Shown here: positions 33,092 to 44,430 of the stretch, piece by piece | Position numbering within the stretch: position 1 is the first letter of the stretch | How the letters are laid out: every line of letters begins with the position of its first letter | NCBI GenBank assembly: GCA_023678885.1 | Contig: CM042955.1 | Coordinates: 23,881,835 to 23,945,834 of the forward strand | DNA: 64,000 nt | Source: Pogostemon cablin | Taxonomy: Eukaryota > Streptophyta > Magnoliopsida > Lamiales > Lamiaceae | Reading direction: 5' to 3' | Made by a program: the position numbers and the translations under genes | Notes under the pieces: generated by a model | Told to the model about the DNA's origin: nothing | What the model saw: only the letters and a program-made list of their open reading frames with translations | The model's database searches: none

Positions 33092-35866
33092 TTACTCGAG
33101 TGGATCTCTAAGTGGTAAGAACTTTTCATTTCCCCTTGAGATGGCGGCTGCAACCTCTTGAGCTTCACTATAATCACCTAGATCAAGCAAACAATTAATC
33201 AATTTCTCATTTAAATCAAGAGAAGTAGTAGAAATATTAGAAAGAGATAGAGAATTGCTCAAGCATAGTTCAAGTGGATCCTTGGTTACAATGGAAGGCC
33301 AACTCTCCTCGACACTTCCCTTTACAACATCCACACTTTTACATTCTTCATCATTCATTGGATATTGCATGGCCCTGTGTAGAGAGAATACCACTTCCTC
33401 ATCATTAACTCTCAACTTCAATTCTCCTTTGTAGACTTCAATAAGAGCTCTCCCGGTAGCAAGAAACGGTCTCCCAAAAATCAATGGCACATTTTCATCC
33501 TCCTCCATATCTAGAACAACAAAATCCACCGGAAAGACGAACTTATCAACTTTTACCAACACATCTTCAACTACTCCTTTTGGATGTGTCATAGATCGAT
33601 CCGCCAATTGAAGTGTGATGGAAGTTGGCTTTACTTCACCTAACCCAAGCTTCTTGAATATGGAGAGAGGCATTAGATTAATGCTTGCACCGAGGTCACA
33701 AAGAGCCTTGTTCTTCTTGTTCTTTCCAATTTCACATGGTATAATGAAACTACCCGAATCCTTCAATTTTTGTGGAAGTTTCCGTTGTAGAATGGCACTA
33801 CACTCTTCAGTTAGATTAACCGTTTCATTGTCCACAAGACTTCTTTTCTTTCCCATGATGTCCTTCAAGAAACGAGCATAATGAGGCATTTGATCCAAAG
33901 CATCGGGGAAAGGGATATTGATTTGAATCTTCTTGAAGATTTCAAGAAACTTTTTGAACCTCTCATCCAAACCCTTCTTCAAGAACCTTTGAGGAAAAGG
34001 AACCGGTACTTGAGTCTTGGGTATTCCCCAACTATCTCTTTCAACTTCAACTTCCTTTTCCCTTAACTCCTTTGCCTTCTTCCACTTTGGAATTCTCTCT
34101 ATCTTCTCTTCATCTTTCTTTTGCTCAACAATTTCTTTTTTCTTGCTTACTTCCTCCATTTCAATCTCTTCTTGCACTAACCCTTCTTCAACCTTGCTTT
34201 CCACTTCCCTTTCAATGACAATACTATCTTCTTTAGGCATAGGAGGTTCCTCATACTCTTTTCCACTTCTAAGAGTGATAGCTTTGCAATCTTCTTTAGG
34301 ATTAGTTACCGTGGTAGATGGAAACTTTCCTTGTTGGTGTTGAGATCCCACGGAAGAAGCAATTTGACCCATTTGATACTCAAAAGCTCTCATCCTATTG
34401 TCGGATTTCTTCTCATTTTCCTCCATTCTAGCCTCCATCTTTTTCATGAATGTTAATAATGTCTCTTCCACCGATGCTTTACCCTCTCCATTTGGCGGCT
34501 TAGCACTCGGATCGAATCCCGGAGGATATGACACGGCGGCTTGAGGATTAGAGTAAGAAAGATTCTCATGCTTCCTCGGAGCTTGATAATTTCCACTTGA
34601 TTGATTGAAATTGCTTCCCCGAGCTTGTTCTTGATATCCTCTTTGAAAATTACCTTGATTAGAAGGATAATTACCTTGGAAATTCCCTTGGTAATTTCTC
34701 CTATCTAAGTAGGCAACATCCTCTATACTTTGCATAACCTGGCTCTCATCATTCACAATAGCACTTGTGCTTCCCCCTTGACTTACTCCTTGAGTGATCA
34801 AATTCAATTGCTTTGTTAAAGCTTGAATGCTCTCATTGAATTCCTTCATGCCTTCACTTTGGAACATATCACTCTTCACTTTATTCACACTCTCCACTTG
34901 AGCTACCTTTCCAAATGCATAACCTCCCATTACTCTCTCGGATGGCCACTGATAAGCATTCATCGCAATGTCTTCAAAAATATCCATGGCTTTCATAGCA
35001 TCCACTCCAAATATAGACCCTCCGAATGAGGCATCTACATGCATCCGATGTTGTCCACTCAACCCTTGATAGAAGAAAGCCACTTGTTGATTTTCATGAA
35101 AATCATGTTGAGGACACTTTCGTAGCATCTCCTTGTAGTGTTCCCATGCTTCATAAAAATTTTCATCCGGAAGTTGCCTAAATTGAGTGATAAGGCTTTT
35201 CAATTGGAGAGTCTTTGATGGAGGAAAGTACTTGTTTAGGAACCTTTGCTCAAGATCTTCCCATGTATTACAACTTCCCAAAGGAGTTGTATTGTGCCAT
35301 GCTTTAGCCTTGTCTCTTAAAGAAAAAGAGAACAACCTCATTCGAATAGCATCCTCCGACACTCCCTTCATCTTGATAGTATTTGCAACCTCCAAGAAAG
35401 AAGATAGATGAGTGTTCGGGTCTTCAAGAGGACCTCCCCCAAACTGATTTGCTTTGACCATGTTGATCAATCCGGTCTTGATTTCATAATCATTGGCTTG
35501 AACCAGAGGAACCATATTGTGCGCGGCTCTCGGTTGGAAGTAATCCCGAATTGCTCTAGGCCTTGGCAACTCTTGTTGTTGAAATATCCTTTGAGCTTCT
35601 TGATTGGCAAGCAATTTCATATACTCTTGATTTTGAGCAAAGACATTCCTCATTATCTCCGCTTGATTCTCTTGCACTCCTTCTTGTACCCCCCGTTGAT
35701 CTTGTAATGGATCATGGGGTGGATTATGATTGACATGATCTCCATGTTGATTTTCCATCTTTTCTTTTCTCGCTTTACGCCTCTCTCGCTTCCTTTGTCG
35801 TGCGGTCCTTTCAATCTCCAAATTCAAAGGAATGATCGATTGATTTCCCTTTGATCTTGTGATCAT
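33092..35866 (-). CDS. gag-pro: Gag-protease polyprotein of element D (about 924 aa)
   Basis: I place the start at 35866 (MITRSKGNQSII), because related copies C and B begin with the same TRSKKG-type sequence; an in-frame extension upstream is possible but looks non-coding. The gag core lies at about residues 100-260 (AKAWHNTTPLGSCNTWEDL, KYFPPSKT, EAWEHYKEMLRKCPQHD), followed by an Asn/Gly/Gln-rich segment (NYQGNFQGNYPSNQGNFQ) in place of a zinc knuckle and an acidic Glu/Lys-rich stretch. The retropepsin-like domain has CDLGASINLMPLS near residue 724. No RFD-GST-GRT-VEP repeats are present. The TAA at 33092-33094 is followed in frame by the RT coding sequence. Confidence 0.92.
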   Translation of the reverse strand: MITRSKGNQSIIPLNLEIERTARQRKRERRKARKEKMENQHGDHVNHNPPHDPLQDQRGVQEGVQENQAEIMRNVFAQNQEYMKLLANQEAQRIFQQQELPRPRAIRDYFQPRAAHNMVPLVQANDYEIKTGLINMVKANQFGGGPLEDPNTHLSSFLEVANTIKMKGVSEDAIRMRLFSFSLRDKAKAWHNTTPLGSCNTWEDLEQRFLNKYFPPSKTLQLKSLITQFRQLPDENFYEAWEHYKEMLRKCPQHDFHENQQVAFFYQGLSGQHRMHVDASFGGSIFGVDAMKAMDIFEDIAMNAYQWPSERVMGGYAFGKVAQVESVNKVKSDMFQSEGMKEFNESIQALTKQLNLITQGVSQGGSTSAIVNDESQVMQSIEDVAYLDRRNYQGNFQGNYPSNQGNFQRGYQEQARGSNFNQSSGNYQAPRKHENLSYSNPQAAVSYPPGFDPSAKPPNGEGKASVEETLLTFMKKMEARMEENEKKSDNRMRAFEYQMGQIASSVGSQHQQGKFPSTTVTNPKEDCKAITLRSGKEYEEPPMPKEDSIVIEREVESKVEEGLVQEEIEMEEVSKKKEIVEQKKDEEKIERIPKWKKAKELREKEVEVERDSWGIPKTQVPVPFPQRFLKKGLDERFKKFLEIFKKIQINIPFPDALDQMPHYARFLKDIMGKKRSLVDNETVNLTEECSAILQRKLPQKLKDSGSFIIPCEIGKNKKNKALCDLGASINLMPLSIFKKLGLGEVKPTSITLQLADRSMTHPKGVVEDVLVKVDKFVFPVDFVVLDMEEDENVPLIFGRPFLATGRALIEVYKGELKLRVNDEEVVFSLHRAMQYPMNDEECKSVDVVKGSVEESWPSIVTKDPLELCLSNSLSLSNISTTSLDLNEKLINCLLDLGDYSEAQEVAAAISRGNEKFLPLRDPLE

Positions 35867-35998
35867 AAAACACCTACAAAAAGGCAAAGAGTGAGACCAC
35901 AAACAAAAATAGAAAACAAAGTAAAAATAAAATAAAAAATGTCCTTATCAAGAACAACTAAAACAATAACACAGTACTCGACTAGTCCGTCAAACTCC

Positions 35999-36016
35999 CC
36001 TCCGGCAGCGGCGCCA
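35999..36016 (-). other. Primer binding site of element D
   Basis: The plus strand CCTCCGGCAGCGGCGCCA matches the plant tRNA-Asp 3' end at 15 of 18 positions and lies 6 nt from the LTR. The 130-bp leader between it and gag shows no other feature. Confidence 0.85.
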
Positions 36017-36022
36017 TTTTCT

Positions 36023-37805
36023 TGTTTATCTATTTTTGTACCACTCACGAGCAAGAATACTCGATCGTTGTAGTAGTATATCCCAAGAAAAATTATCAAT
36101 CCACAAAGAAGTTATGTTCGGACTAGCAAAATATGTGAGCTCATGTTCATGTCATTTTTGTAAAGATGATCGGGGGGTTTTGAGATGATTAACAACTAAA
36201 GCAAGGAGCAAGTAAATAAGAATAGCAAATAAGAGAAATGACAATTAAAGAAAATGGGTGCTAAAGTTCAAGTATGGAAAAACATGGGATTAGAAACATC
36301 CAAGCACACTCGATTCATATTATCATGCAAAAGGAATCCAACTTAATTGATGTAGACTAAGGGTGATCACGATTGTATCCTAAGCTCCCTTTCGGGTTAC
36401 AAAGGTAGTTGATCCATTTTAGACTCCCAAAAGCACTTAAGATCAAAGCCCAACATTAAGCCCTTCCATCTAGGTACTAGTTAGATTAAACTCTCCCTTT
36501 TTGTGTACTAAGGCCAATGAATGGATTGGTTCCCCTCATTGAATTCAAATATCCTTTCGGTCAAACCCAAACTCAATGTCTATTCATGCCTTCCTAATAC
36601 TATAGAGGGTCGTTTCCGTCTCACTCCAAGCAATACATACATGAACATCATGATAGCATTTAATTACCACAAATAATTCATTGATCAACAATCCATTAAA
36701 CCAATAAATATTCATGAATAACAAACCATGCCATCACAATATCAAGACAATTAAACTCCATGAATAGAAATCAACATCAATTAAACCAAAAACCAATTTA
36801 ATCCACATGACAATATAAATCTAATATGCTCTTCATGCTCCTAATCCCACTAGAGGGATTAGCCTATCATGATAAAAGTAACAAAACAAATAAATGATTC
36901 ATTACAAATATCCATAGTCTAAATCCAAAAGAAAATCAAGAGAGATGTAAATCTTCCCCAACAATTTCTTGTAGGAGATCTTCAATACTCATGGATCTTC
37001 TTCTCTAGCTTTTGATTTCTTGAGATCTCTCACACCCAATGGAAGGGATGAAGTTTTGATGAAGAATTAATGGAGATGATGGAGATGGATCAAGATGGAT
37101 GAAGGTGGATGAAGATGATGGTGGAAAATGGAAGAAATGGTGTGTGATGTGTGTGTAGCTGATGGGAATTTCGGATCTCCTGCCAATTGTTGAATAAAGG
37201 GGTATTTATACCCCTATGGAGGCTTCTAGAAGGATCTGGAAATTTCTGCAGGAACATACACGGCACGAGTCGTGCTCTGCAACACGGCCACGAGGTGGCC
37301 GTGTTGTGTCTTCTGATGTTGCCGTGTAGTTGTCTCCTTACAGGGCCGTGTTACGCAACACGACTCGTGTGCTGCAACACGAGTCGTGTGTTGTAACACG
37401 GGCACATGGTGGTCGTGTTGGCTCTTCTGATGTCGGCACACGGCCACTTCTTACAGGGCCGTGTTGATGACACGGCTCATGCTTCCAACTAGACTCGTGC
37501 AACTGGACACGACCTTAAGTTGCCCGTGTTGAATGACTAGGTGTCGCCGTACGGCCAACTCTTACAGGGCCGTGTTGGCTACACGGCCCGTGTTGGTGCT
37601 GGCTCCTGTATTTCTTCACTGTTTTGGCTCGTTCTCCCTCGTTTCAACTCCGAATTGAGATCCGCTTTTTCCTACATCTTCCTTATCATGTTTAGCATCC
37701 AATAAAAACACAAAACACAACCAAATAACACATAAAATATGGATAAAATCATACGAAAACACATATAAAAAGACACTAAAATATAGGTGAAAATAGCTCT
37801 AATCA
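36023..37805 (-). repeat. 5' LTR of element D
   Basis: 1783 bp, TGTTTATCTATTTTTG to CTCTAATCA. TATA box near 37202-37210 and palindrome array at about 37255-37600. Confidence 0.96.
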
Positions 37806-40560
37806 ACGTCTTCAATTATACCTTTTAGAAACGTCATCGACCTGTCCGCCAATTGGAGAACCACTGTTGTAGGGGTCAACTCCCCCAAACCAAGCCTCTA
37901 AAAGATGGACAACAGCATCAAATTGATGCTTGTCCCTAGATCGCACAAAGCTCGCCGTGCCGGCCCCATTCCTATCTCACATAGAATAGTGAAGCTCCAC
38001 GGATCCTTCATCTTTTGCAGCAGCTTCCTTTGAATGATTGAGCTACAATTCTCAGATAAATTCACCATTTCAATTTCGGTTAAGCTCCGCTTCTTCAATA
38101 ATATGTCTTTAAGAAATCGGGCATAGTACGACATCTCCATGATTGCCTCTGAGAAATGAATGCTCAATCCTATCTTGTTCATTATCTCTGAAAACTTCTT
38201 GAACTTCTCTTCCAATCCCTTCTTCACAAACATGTAAGAAAACGGCGGAGGTATCTTTGTTTTGGGAATCCCCCATTCATCATGATCAACCTTCTCCGCT
38301 TTCTCCTTTTCGGCTCTCAATCGCTTGGCTCTCTCCCACTTTCTCTCAGCTATTATCTCTGTACTTTGCTCATTTCGAACCACTGGAGTAGCATCAACAT
38401 CATCGAGAGTGTTCGGAGTTGCAACAAGCAATTTCTGGAGGGGTTCGACCAGGGTTTGACCTGTGGAACAGGTCGAACCAGGCACGTAATGGTCGAACCT
38501 ACCTTCTGGACAACGACTCTCTTTTTGAATTTGAGGTTCGACCTAGGTTTGACCTGTTGAGTAGGTCGAACCACGGGCACCTAGGTCGAACTGGCTTATT
38601 GTACTCCTTCCGCCATCCGGTTCGACCAAGGTTCGACCTGTTGGATAGGTCGAACCATGTCCATCGTGGTCGAACCATTGCTGTGACAAAACAGAGTGCT
38701 CCAAGTTGTGCGGTTCGACCTGGGTTCGACCTATTGGATAGGTCAAACCATGGTTGATTTGGTCGAACCAGTGTTCTGGAAAAATAGAGTGCTCCGAGTT
38801 GTCAGGTTCGACCATGGTTCAACCTATTGGATAGGTCGAACCATCTGCAGTTTGGTCGAACCGATGCTGCAATGCCTCCTGATCGTGTCCAGTGTTTTGG
38901 TTCGACCTCCCCTGTATGGTTTGACCTTCAATGTTGGTTGAAACATGGTCAAACCTGGCCCTAGACATGTCCAAATCTGATTCCGGCCTCATAGGTCCCT
39001 CGTACTGCATTCCCGACCTCAATGTGATGGTGTTGCAGGACCTTGGATTCTCAATACTTTGAGACGATAACTTCCCTTTCTCAATAGTTTGAGTAAGCTT
39101 GTTAACACTTCCTGCCATCTCCCCCATCAGCAATGTAAGGTCTTTCACCTGCTTAGATATAACCTCATAGTTTGCATCGATTTTCTTTTCAAGTTTGGCC
39201 TCAAGGCGGTTCACTCTTTCATCATTCTTGGCCATATACCTATTCACAGTATCCTCAAAACCTGGTTTCCCTTCTTCCACCTTAGCACCCGGATCAACAC
39301 CCATCGAAGGTTGAATCGCATTATTCGGATTGCTCTATGAGAACTCCGGCCTCCTAGGCTGTTGATAACCACCCGGGAGACCACGATTATTAAAGTTTCC
39401 TCGATAGTTCCCTTGGTAGTTCCGGTTTCCTTGATCTGGATATCTAGCCCCTTGAATACTTTGACCCATGGCATAGTGTGCCTCTTCCAACTCCTCTTAG
39501 ATTGGTCCATCATTCTTCAACTCCTGCTGCTTGATCGGTCGCTATGAGATAATACGCTGATTTGCTTTTGTTGGGATTCAAGTAGCTTGTTGATATTGGA
39601 CAAGCTAGAGACGATCTCATCCTCTCTACTTGTTTTCACCATTGCTTGTTCAACCTGAGCTACCTTCCCAAGGACATAAGTACCTCTAACTCTATCAGTT
39701 GGCCAATCCCTCGAATTTATCAAAATATCTTCAAACAACTTCTCGGCCTCTACGGATGACTTTGTAAGCAATGCTCCATTAGAAGAAGCATCCAATAACA
39801 CTCGTGAATCACAGTCCAATCCATTGTAGAATATACTGATATATTGAGCTTTAGATAGCCCATGTTGAGGACACTTCCTAAGCATGTCCTTGAATCTATC
39901 CCATGCTTCATGAAATTTCTCACCTCCACCGATAGCAAATTGGTTAATGTCTTGCTTTATCTTAAATACCTTTGAAGGTGGCATGTACCTCTCCAAGAAC
40001 CTTAACTTCAGTTGCTCTCAAGTGGTGCACTCAACTGCGTTGATAGTGTCGTACCAATCTCTCGCCTTTTCAGTAAGCGAGAATTTGAACAACAGGATCT
40101 TCCTAGCATCTTCATGTTCTCCTGTGTCTTTTTGAGTACTTGCATAGCCCAAGAACTTGTTCAGATGCTGCTGCGGATCCTCGAAAGACCCTCCTGAAAA
40201 TGAGTTCCTTTCTATCATGCTAATAAGAGTGGGATGAAGATCGAAAGCTGCATTAGTTCCTCTCGCTCCTAGAAGCCCAAAATTTCCAGCCCCATTATTT
40301 CTGAAAACCTCTCGGATGGTTAGATTATCTGGATTCGCTGCCATGTTGACTGTCTCTACTCCCGAATTAACTTCAGTTGTAGCTTCAATCGTCTACAAAA
40401 TCTGCTCGTCAACTTCAACTCCAAAATTCAAAGCTTTAGTTGGATCAATAGTCTTTGCCTTGCTCTTCTTCTTCTTCTTCTTCTTCTTCTTCTTTCTTGA
40501 CGATGCTCCGATCTCAGGATTATAGGGTTCAAGTTCACCTTTCTTTGATCTCGTGAGCAT
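37806..40560 (-). pseudogene. gag-pro: Gag and protease start of element C, with several breaks
   Basis: Starts at 40560 (MLTRSKKGELEPYN), with a lysine run encoded by a CTT microsatellite at about 40468-40495. A stop lies at 40393-40395, another near 40019 (before EQLKLRFLERYMPPSK), and more breaks follow near 39517 and 39337. The gag core is present (KARDWYDT, EAWDRFKDMLRKCPQHG). The hairpin-repeat array lies at about 38435-38945. The protease begins near 37950 with CDLGTSINLM and is cut by element D at 37806. A zinc knuckle is not visible. Confidence 0.88.
38435..38945 (-). repeat. Hairpin-repeat array in gag of element C
   Basis: About 20 nonamers GGTTCGACC/GGTCGAACC in roughly 93-nt units, as in element 1 but with more point changes (GGTTTGACC, GGTCAAACC). 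Confidence 0.88.
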
Positions 40561-40646
40561 ACACCTAAAAAGAACTAGAATTAAAACAACAAAACAAGAT
40601 AAATAGCCCTAATAAACTAGAAATAATAAAAAGATATTTTACACCG

Positions 40647-40664
40647 TCCCCGACAATGGCGCCA
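40647..40664 (-). other. Primer binding site of element C
   Basis: The plus strand TCCCCGACAATGGCGCCA differs at two positions from the tRNA-Asp 3' end and lies 6 nt from the LTR. Confidence 0.88.
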
Positions 40665-40670
40665 AAAACT

Positions 40671-42349
40671 TGATGGGTGTTTTCTCAACACATAATTTTA
40701 ATCCCCAAGTATGAAGGATATCAATTGTAGTTTCGAAGGTGACCAAGTTAAATATCGAATCCACGGAATGGGTAAATATCAATTTAATTACGTTCTAGTA
40801 GATTATGACTATTTTGGAAATATAATAATTGGTTTGTAAACTAAGTAACAATTAAAATAGCAAATAAATAACAAGAACAAGAGAAGAGTTGTTGTGATCA
40901 AGTAAGATGATAGGTAGTTCGTCAGGCCATCCAGTTTCAATCGTTAATTCATACTTTCATGTGTCAATGTCCGACTCTGGCTTGTGGTTTATGGACGCAT
41001 CACTAGACCGAACAAATTCACTCTATAGACACAAGTAAATATGCGTATAACACGTGTGAATATCCTCGGAGCAAGACATATACTTTACCTCCCTTTTTAG
41101 GTACTATCATAATCAATTATTTCCCGTGCACTTAGTACTCTAACCCGATTTGATCTCCCTTTTTAGGTACTATGAAGTTATACTCTTTATCCTACTTGTT
41201 AACCCGAATTCAATTCAATTAATAAATATTCATATAAGATGGTTCTAATAAAACATCGGAATCCCTTCACTTAGAATTATAACTATAAACCCTGCTCATT
41301 AGTGAACACACTCAATCAATAACCATGTTATGCATTCAGACTCTACACAACGATTATTGATGCACAAAACAACTATGAGTATGGATTAAAAATGCACAAT
41401 CTTATATAAACTAAACCACAAGTAGTGTTGTACGGAGTATACACACGAAATGCAAATCAACTCATGAAACCTTCATAACCCTAGAACTACCGAAGTGGCT
41501 CTAGCCCATGATTGATCTAGGAACAATCATGGTTAGATGGACCGATCTTACTTGAACTTCCAGCGGAACTCTGTCACAGCCCCTCTGGATGGTGATTGGT
41601 GATGTTGGTGATTAGTGATCTTCGTGATCTTCGTGATCTTCGTGATGATTTTCTTGACTGCATGAGCCTCCTTTTATACTTGTAATCACGTCTCTAGGGC
41701 TTGGAATGGGCTTTTCAAGTGATCCCACGTGTTTTGGCCTCGAAAATCTGGATAAGGTAAGTTTCCACATTTTGGTTCGACCTCGTCAAGCAGGTCAAAC
41801 CACTGGCCACAGGTCGAACCACAGGTCGAACCTTGCTACTGGACACATTCTGCACTTGGTTCGACCTCTTGTACAGGTCGAACCACTCCCTCACAGGTCG
41901 AACCTCAGGTCGAACCACGCTACTGGATAATTTCCGCTATTGGTTCGACCAACTGTCAGGTCGAACCACAACATCGTGGTCGAATCACACTTCTCGCGAA
42001 CTGGTTCGACCATGGTTCGACCTGATGAACAGGTCGAACCCCTTGAGTCATGGTCGAACCTACCTCCTGCACTCTTCCAACGCTGGTTCGACCTGCTGGA
42101 GAGGTCGAACCCTCCTCCAACAAGTCGAAACCATCTCTCTCCTTGGCGGTTCGCGTGGTCTCGACTTTGTCTCTTTGATTCTTGGCACTTCCACTCCGAT
42201 TTTGCTATGAAAACCACTTAAATAGCTCCACTAACACCTGATTCATGCTAATTCACAATATATATAGGTTTTTCACCTATTTCCACATCAAAACTCTCCA
42301 AAACTAGCACAAAACATGATACCAAACTTGTGAATTTACACACTCATCA
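40671..42349 (-). repeat. 5' LTR of element C
   Basis: 1679 bp from TGATGGGTG to CACTCATCA, followed by the duplication ATAGT. TATA box at 41671-41679 and well-kept hairpin array at about 41775-42130. Confidence 0.96.
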
Positions 42350-42354
42350 ATAGT

Positions 42355-44430
42355 TGTCCTTGGGGCATGCCTTGTTTAAATCTGTAAAGTCTATAAAGAG
42401 TCGCCATGATCCTTTCATTTTCTTTACCATCACCGGATTTTGTACTCTAATATGATAATTACATTAGCTAATCCTCCCGCTTGCCAACAGTCTGTGAACC
42501 TCCGATTCCATGGCCGCGTTCTTTTCTGGGCTGAACTTTCTTTTCTTTTGGTGAAAAGGAGAATGGCAGAATCAATATTCAGTCTGTGACAAGCATGGTT
42601 GGGATGAACTCCTGGTGTTTCATTTGGGTTCCAGGCAAAGACGTCTAAGTTTCCCTTCAGCAGTTGAATCAGTTTTGCCTTGAACTCTCCTTCCCATTCC
42701 ATTCCATTTTTCACCTTGATCGACATTCTCTGGATGTAGTTGGATCACTTTGGTCTTGCCAGCCGCTGAAGCTCCTTCACGTTTCTTCAATCTTGGATCC
42801 TCATTGGGGGTAATAAGTTTGATCGATGATTTAAAAATGTCTTTTCCTTGTTGCTCAACTATTTGTGCCCTCGGGGCTATTATGTTGGGCTCGGCCCTCT
42901 CATTTTTGTTGATCTCCATGATCAGCTCCAGGTCATGGTTTCCATCGGTCTCCCTAATCTTCTCATGTTCTTGATTTTTCTCAACTTCTTCGATCACCTC
43001 TGGTTCTTCCCTTTCCATTCCTACAAGTACTCCATCCTCTTCTCCGGCCTTCCCCATCATATCTTCAAAGGCTAATATCTCATACTCTATATCTTGGTAA
43101 CTCAAACCTTCTACTTATTCCACAAAAGAGCATTTCATTGCTCTGCGTTGGTTTCCAATCACCATTGCCGCCCTTCCATCTGCTGTGATGAACTTCAAAC
43201 ATTAGTGTAGGGTCAACGGGATAGCTCTAAACGCATGAATTAACGGATGTCCCAAGATACAATTATATGTGGAGACTTGATCTACCACCTTAAAAGTCAG
43301 TTGCTTCTGCATTCAGACCTTTCCATCTGATCCTTCTAACTTACTGACAAATCTACTTCCGCGGTGGGCCTAGTTAATGCATTACTGAATCCCTTAGTTT
43401 CATCGCTGCAAAGTCTCACCTTTTGGTGACTCCCCCCCCCAAAAAATTTTCAAACACATTTTTAAAAATTATATTCACATATTCTCCCGTATCCACTAGG
43501 CATCTATGCACCTTCACCCTAGATAATATAGGTGAAATAACCAAAGGATCTGAATGTGGAGTACTTATCCCGTAGAAGTCCAATTCTGTGAAGACGATAT
43601 CAGCTTCTGCTATTTCCCTTGTTCCCAACGTCAATGACCAAACTTGGGGAATCTGCTGGTCTAAGTCCTTCAACTCAGCTTTCCTTTTCCTCTTCAAGTC
43701 TGGGGTGAGTATTATGAGGTGCCGATATAAGGCATCTTCTCAGCGGGCTCCATCATGTGTATTTCTCCAGGTCTATCGTCCCTCGGTCCTTGTCCTTCTA
43801 TCTTATCAAATACTGCTTGCCTGCCTAGTGACACAGGGGGTAGAGGTATCACTCCTCCATTCTGTCTTCTGTCTGGGGACCTCGGTCTACCTAGAGGAGG
43901 AGAAAGATTAGCGTCTCTCTAATACACCCTCGGCCTTGGCATTTTGCAACATTCCTCTTAGCCTTCCTTCATTGAACAATTTCCATAGTTCTGTGATCAA
44001 AACTCAGCATTGGTCAGTGTTATGACCATACGTTAGATGATACTCCCTCCGTTCCAGTGTAAGAGGGCCTTTTGCTTTTCTGCATGTAGATTAAGGAGTA
44101 TTATTATTCAATGTGCAGTGGATAGTTGTATTAGTAGGAGTGTGGGCCCCATATTTTAATTGTATTAGAGGGGATGTGTGGATCTCATATGTGTAAAAAA
44201 AGAGACCCTTTGGGTGGGATGACCAAAATGGAAAAAAGACCCTCTTTGAATGGGACGGAGGGAGTACATGCAATACTTCCAAGGATTTGTTAGCTCCGAT
44301 GTTTGTAACACATATCTCGGTGGCCGAAGGACTTACTGATCCTTCAATAGTAAAAGACTTCAGCCACATTCAGGTTGGTACCAAACTTAAATTCTTCGTA
44401 CATCTATTACACCTCGGTATCTTCCGTGAA
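42355..44430 (-). pseudogene. Tat-lineage Ty3/gypsy remnant, piece 3 (gag end, protease, RT start)
   Basis: In sense order: a gag end with a knuckle-like segment (KYC...GHNTDQC, split by the MITE), a retropepsin-like protease near 43416-43550 (HRCLVDTGEYVNIIF), a variable linker, then the RT start at 42430-42726 (NLDVFAWNPNETPGVHPNHACHRLN). It runs into the insertion point of element C. Many stops and shifts are present. The right edge against element A is approximate, around 44425. Confidence 0.83.
44043..44264. mobile_element. Stowaway-like MITE, TSD TA
   Basis: 222 bp with terminal inverted repeats of about 30 bp beginning CTCCCTCCGT at one end and ending ACGGAGGGAG at the other, flanked by TA on both sides (44041-44042 and 44265-44266). 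This is the standard Stowaway (Tc1/mariner-derived) terminal sequence. No coding capacity. It lies in the gag region of the Tat remnant. Confidence 0.95.

Larger units (their letters stand above)
26232..37805 (-). mobile_element. Element D: near-complete Athila-like Ty3/gypsy retrotransposon, TSD ACGTC
   Basis: Two LTRs of exactly 1783 bp (26232-28014 and 36023-37805) are flanked by ACGTC (26227-26231 and 37806-37810). The order in sense is LTR, PBS, gag-protease, RT, RNase H, integrase, 2.1 kb non-coding, polypurine tract, LTR. It sits in the protease region of element C. About 30 differences between LTRs by eye (1.6%). Breaks: one in-frame stop between gag-pro and RT, a frameshift between RT and RNase H, and two stops before integrase. 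It is the best candidate here for a recent supplier of polymerase to the gag-only copies (inference). Confidence 0.96.
21421..42349 (-). mobile_element. Element C: non-autonomous Athila-like retrotransposon, TSD ATAGT, itself split by element D
   Basis: LTRs 21421-23085 and 40671-42349 (TGATG...CATCA) are flanked by ATAGT (21416-21420 and 42350-42354). The tRNA-Asp-type PBS is beside the right LTR and the polypurine tract beside the left. Without the inserted D the element is about 9.4 kb. It encodes gag-protease plus a C-terminal tail and no polymerase. By eye the LTRs differ at about 2% of positions, more than those of D inside it, consistent with the nesting order. It is the same family as element 1. 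Confidence 0.95.

Noticed and set aside
40468..40500. CTT microsatellite as a noteworthy locus
   Set aside because: A short lysine-coding run at the gag start of element C; common slippage product.
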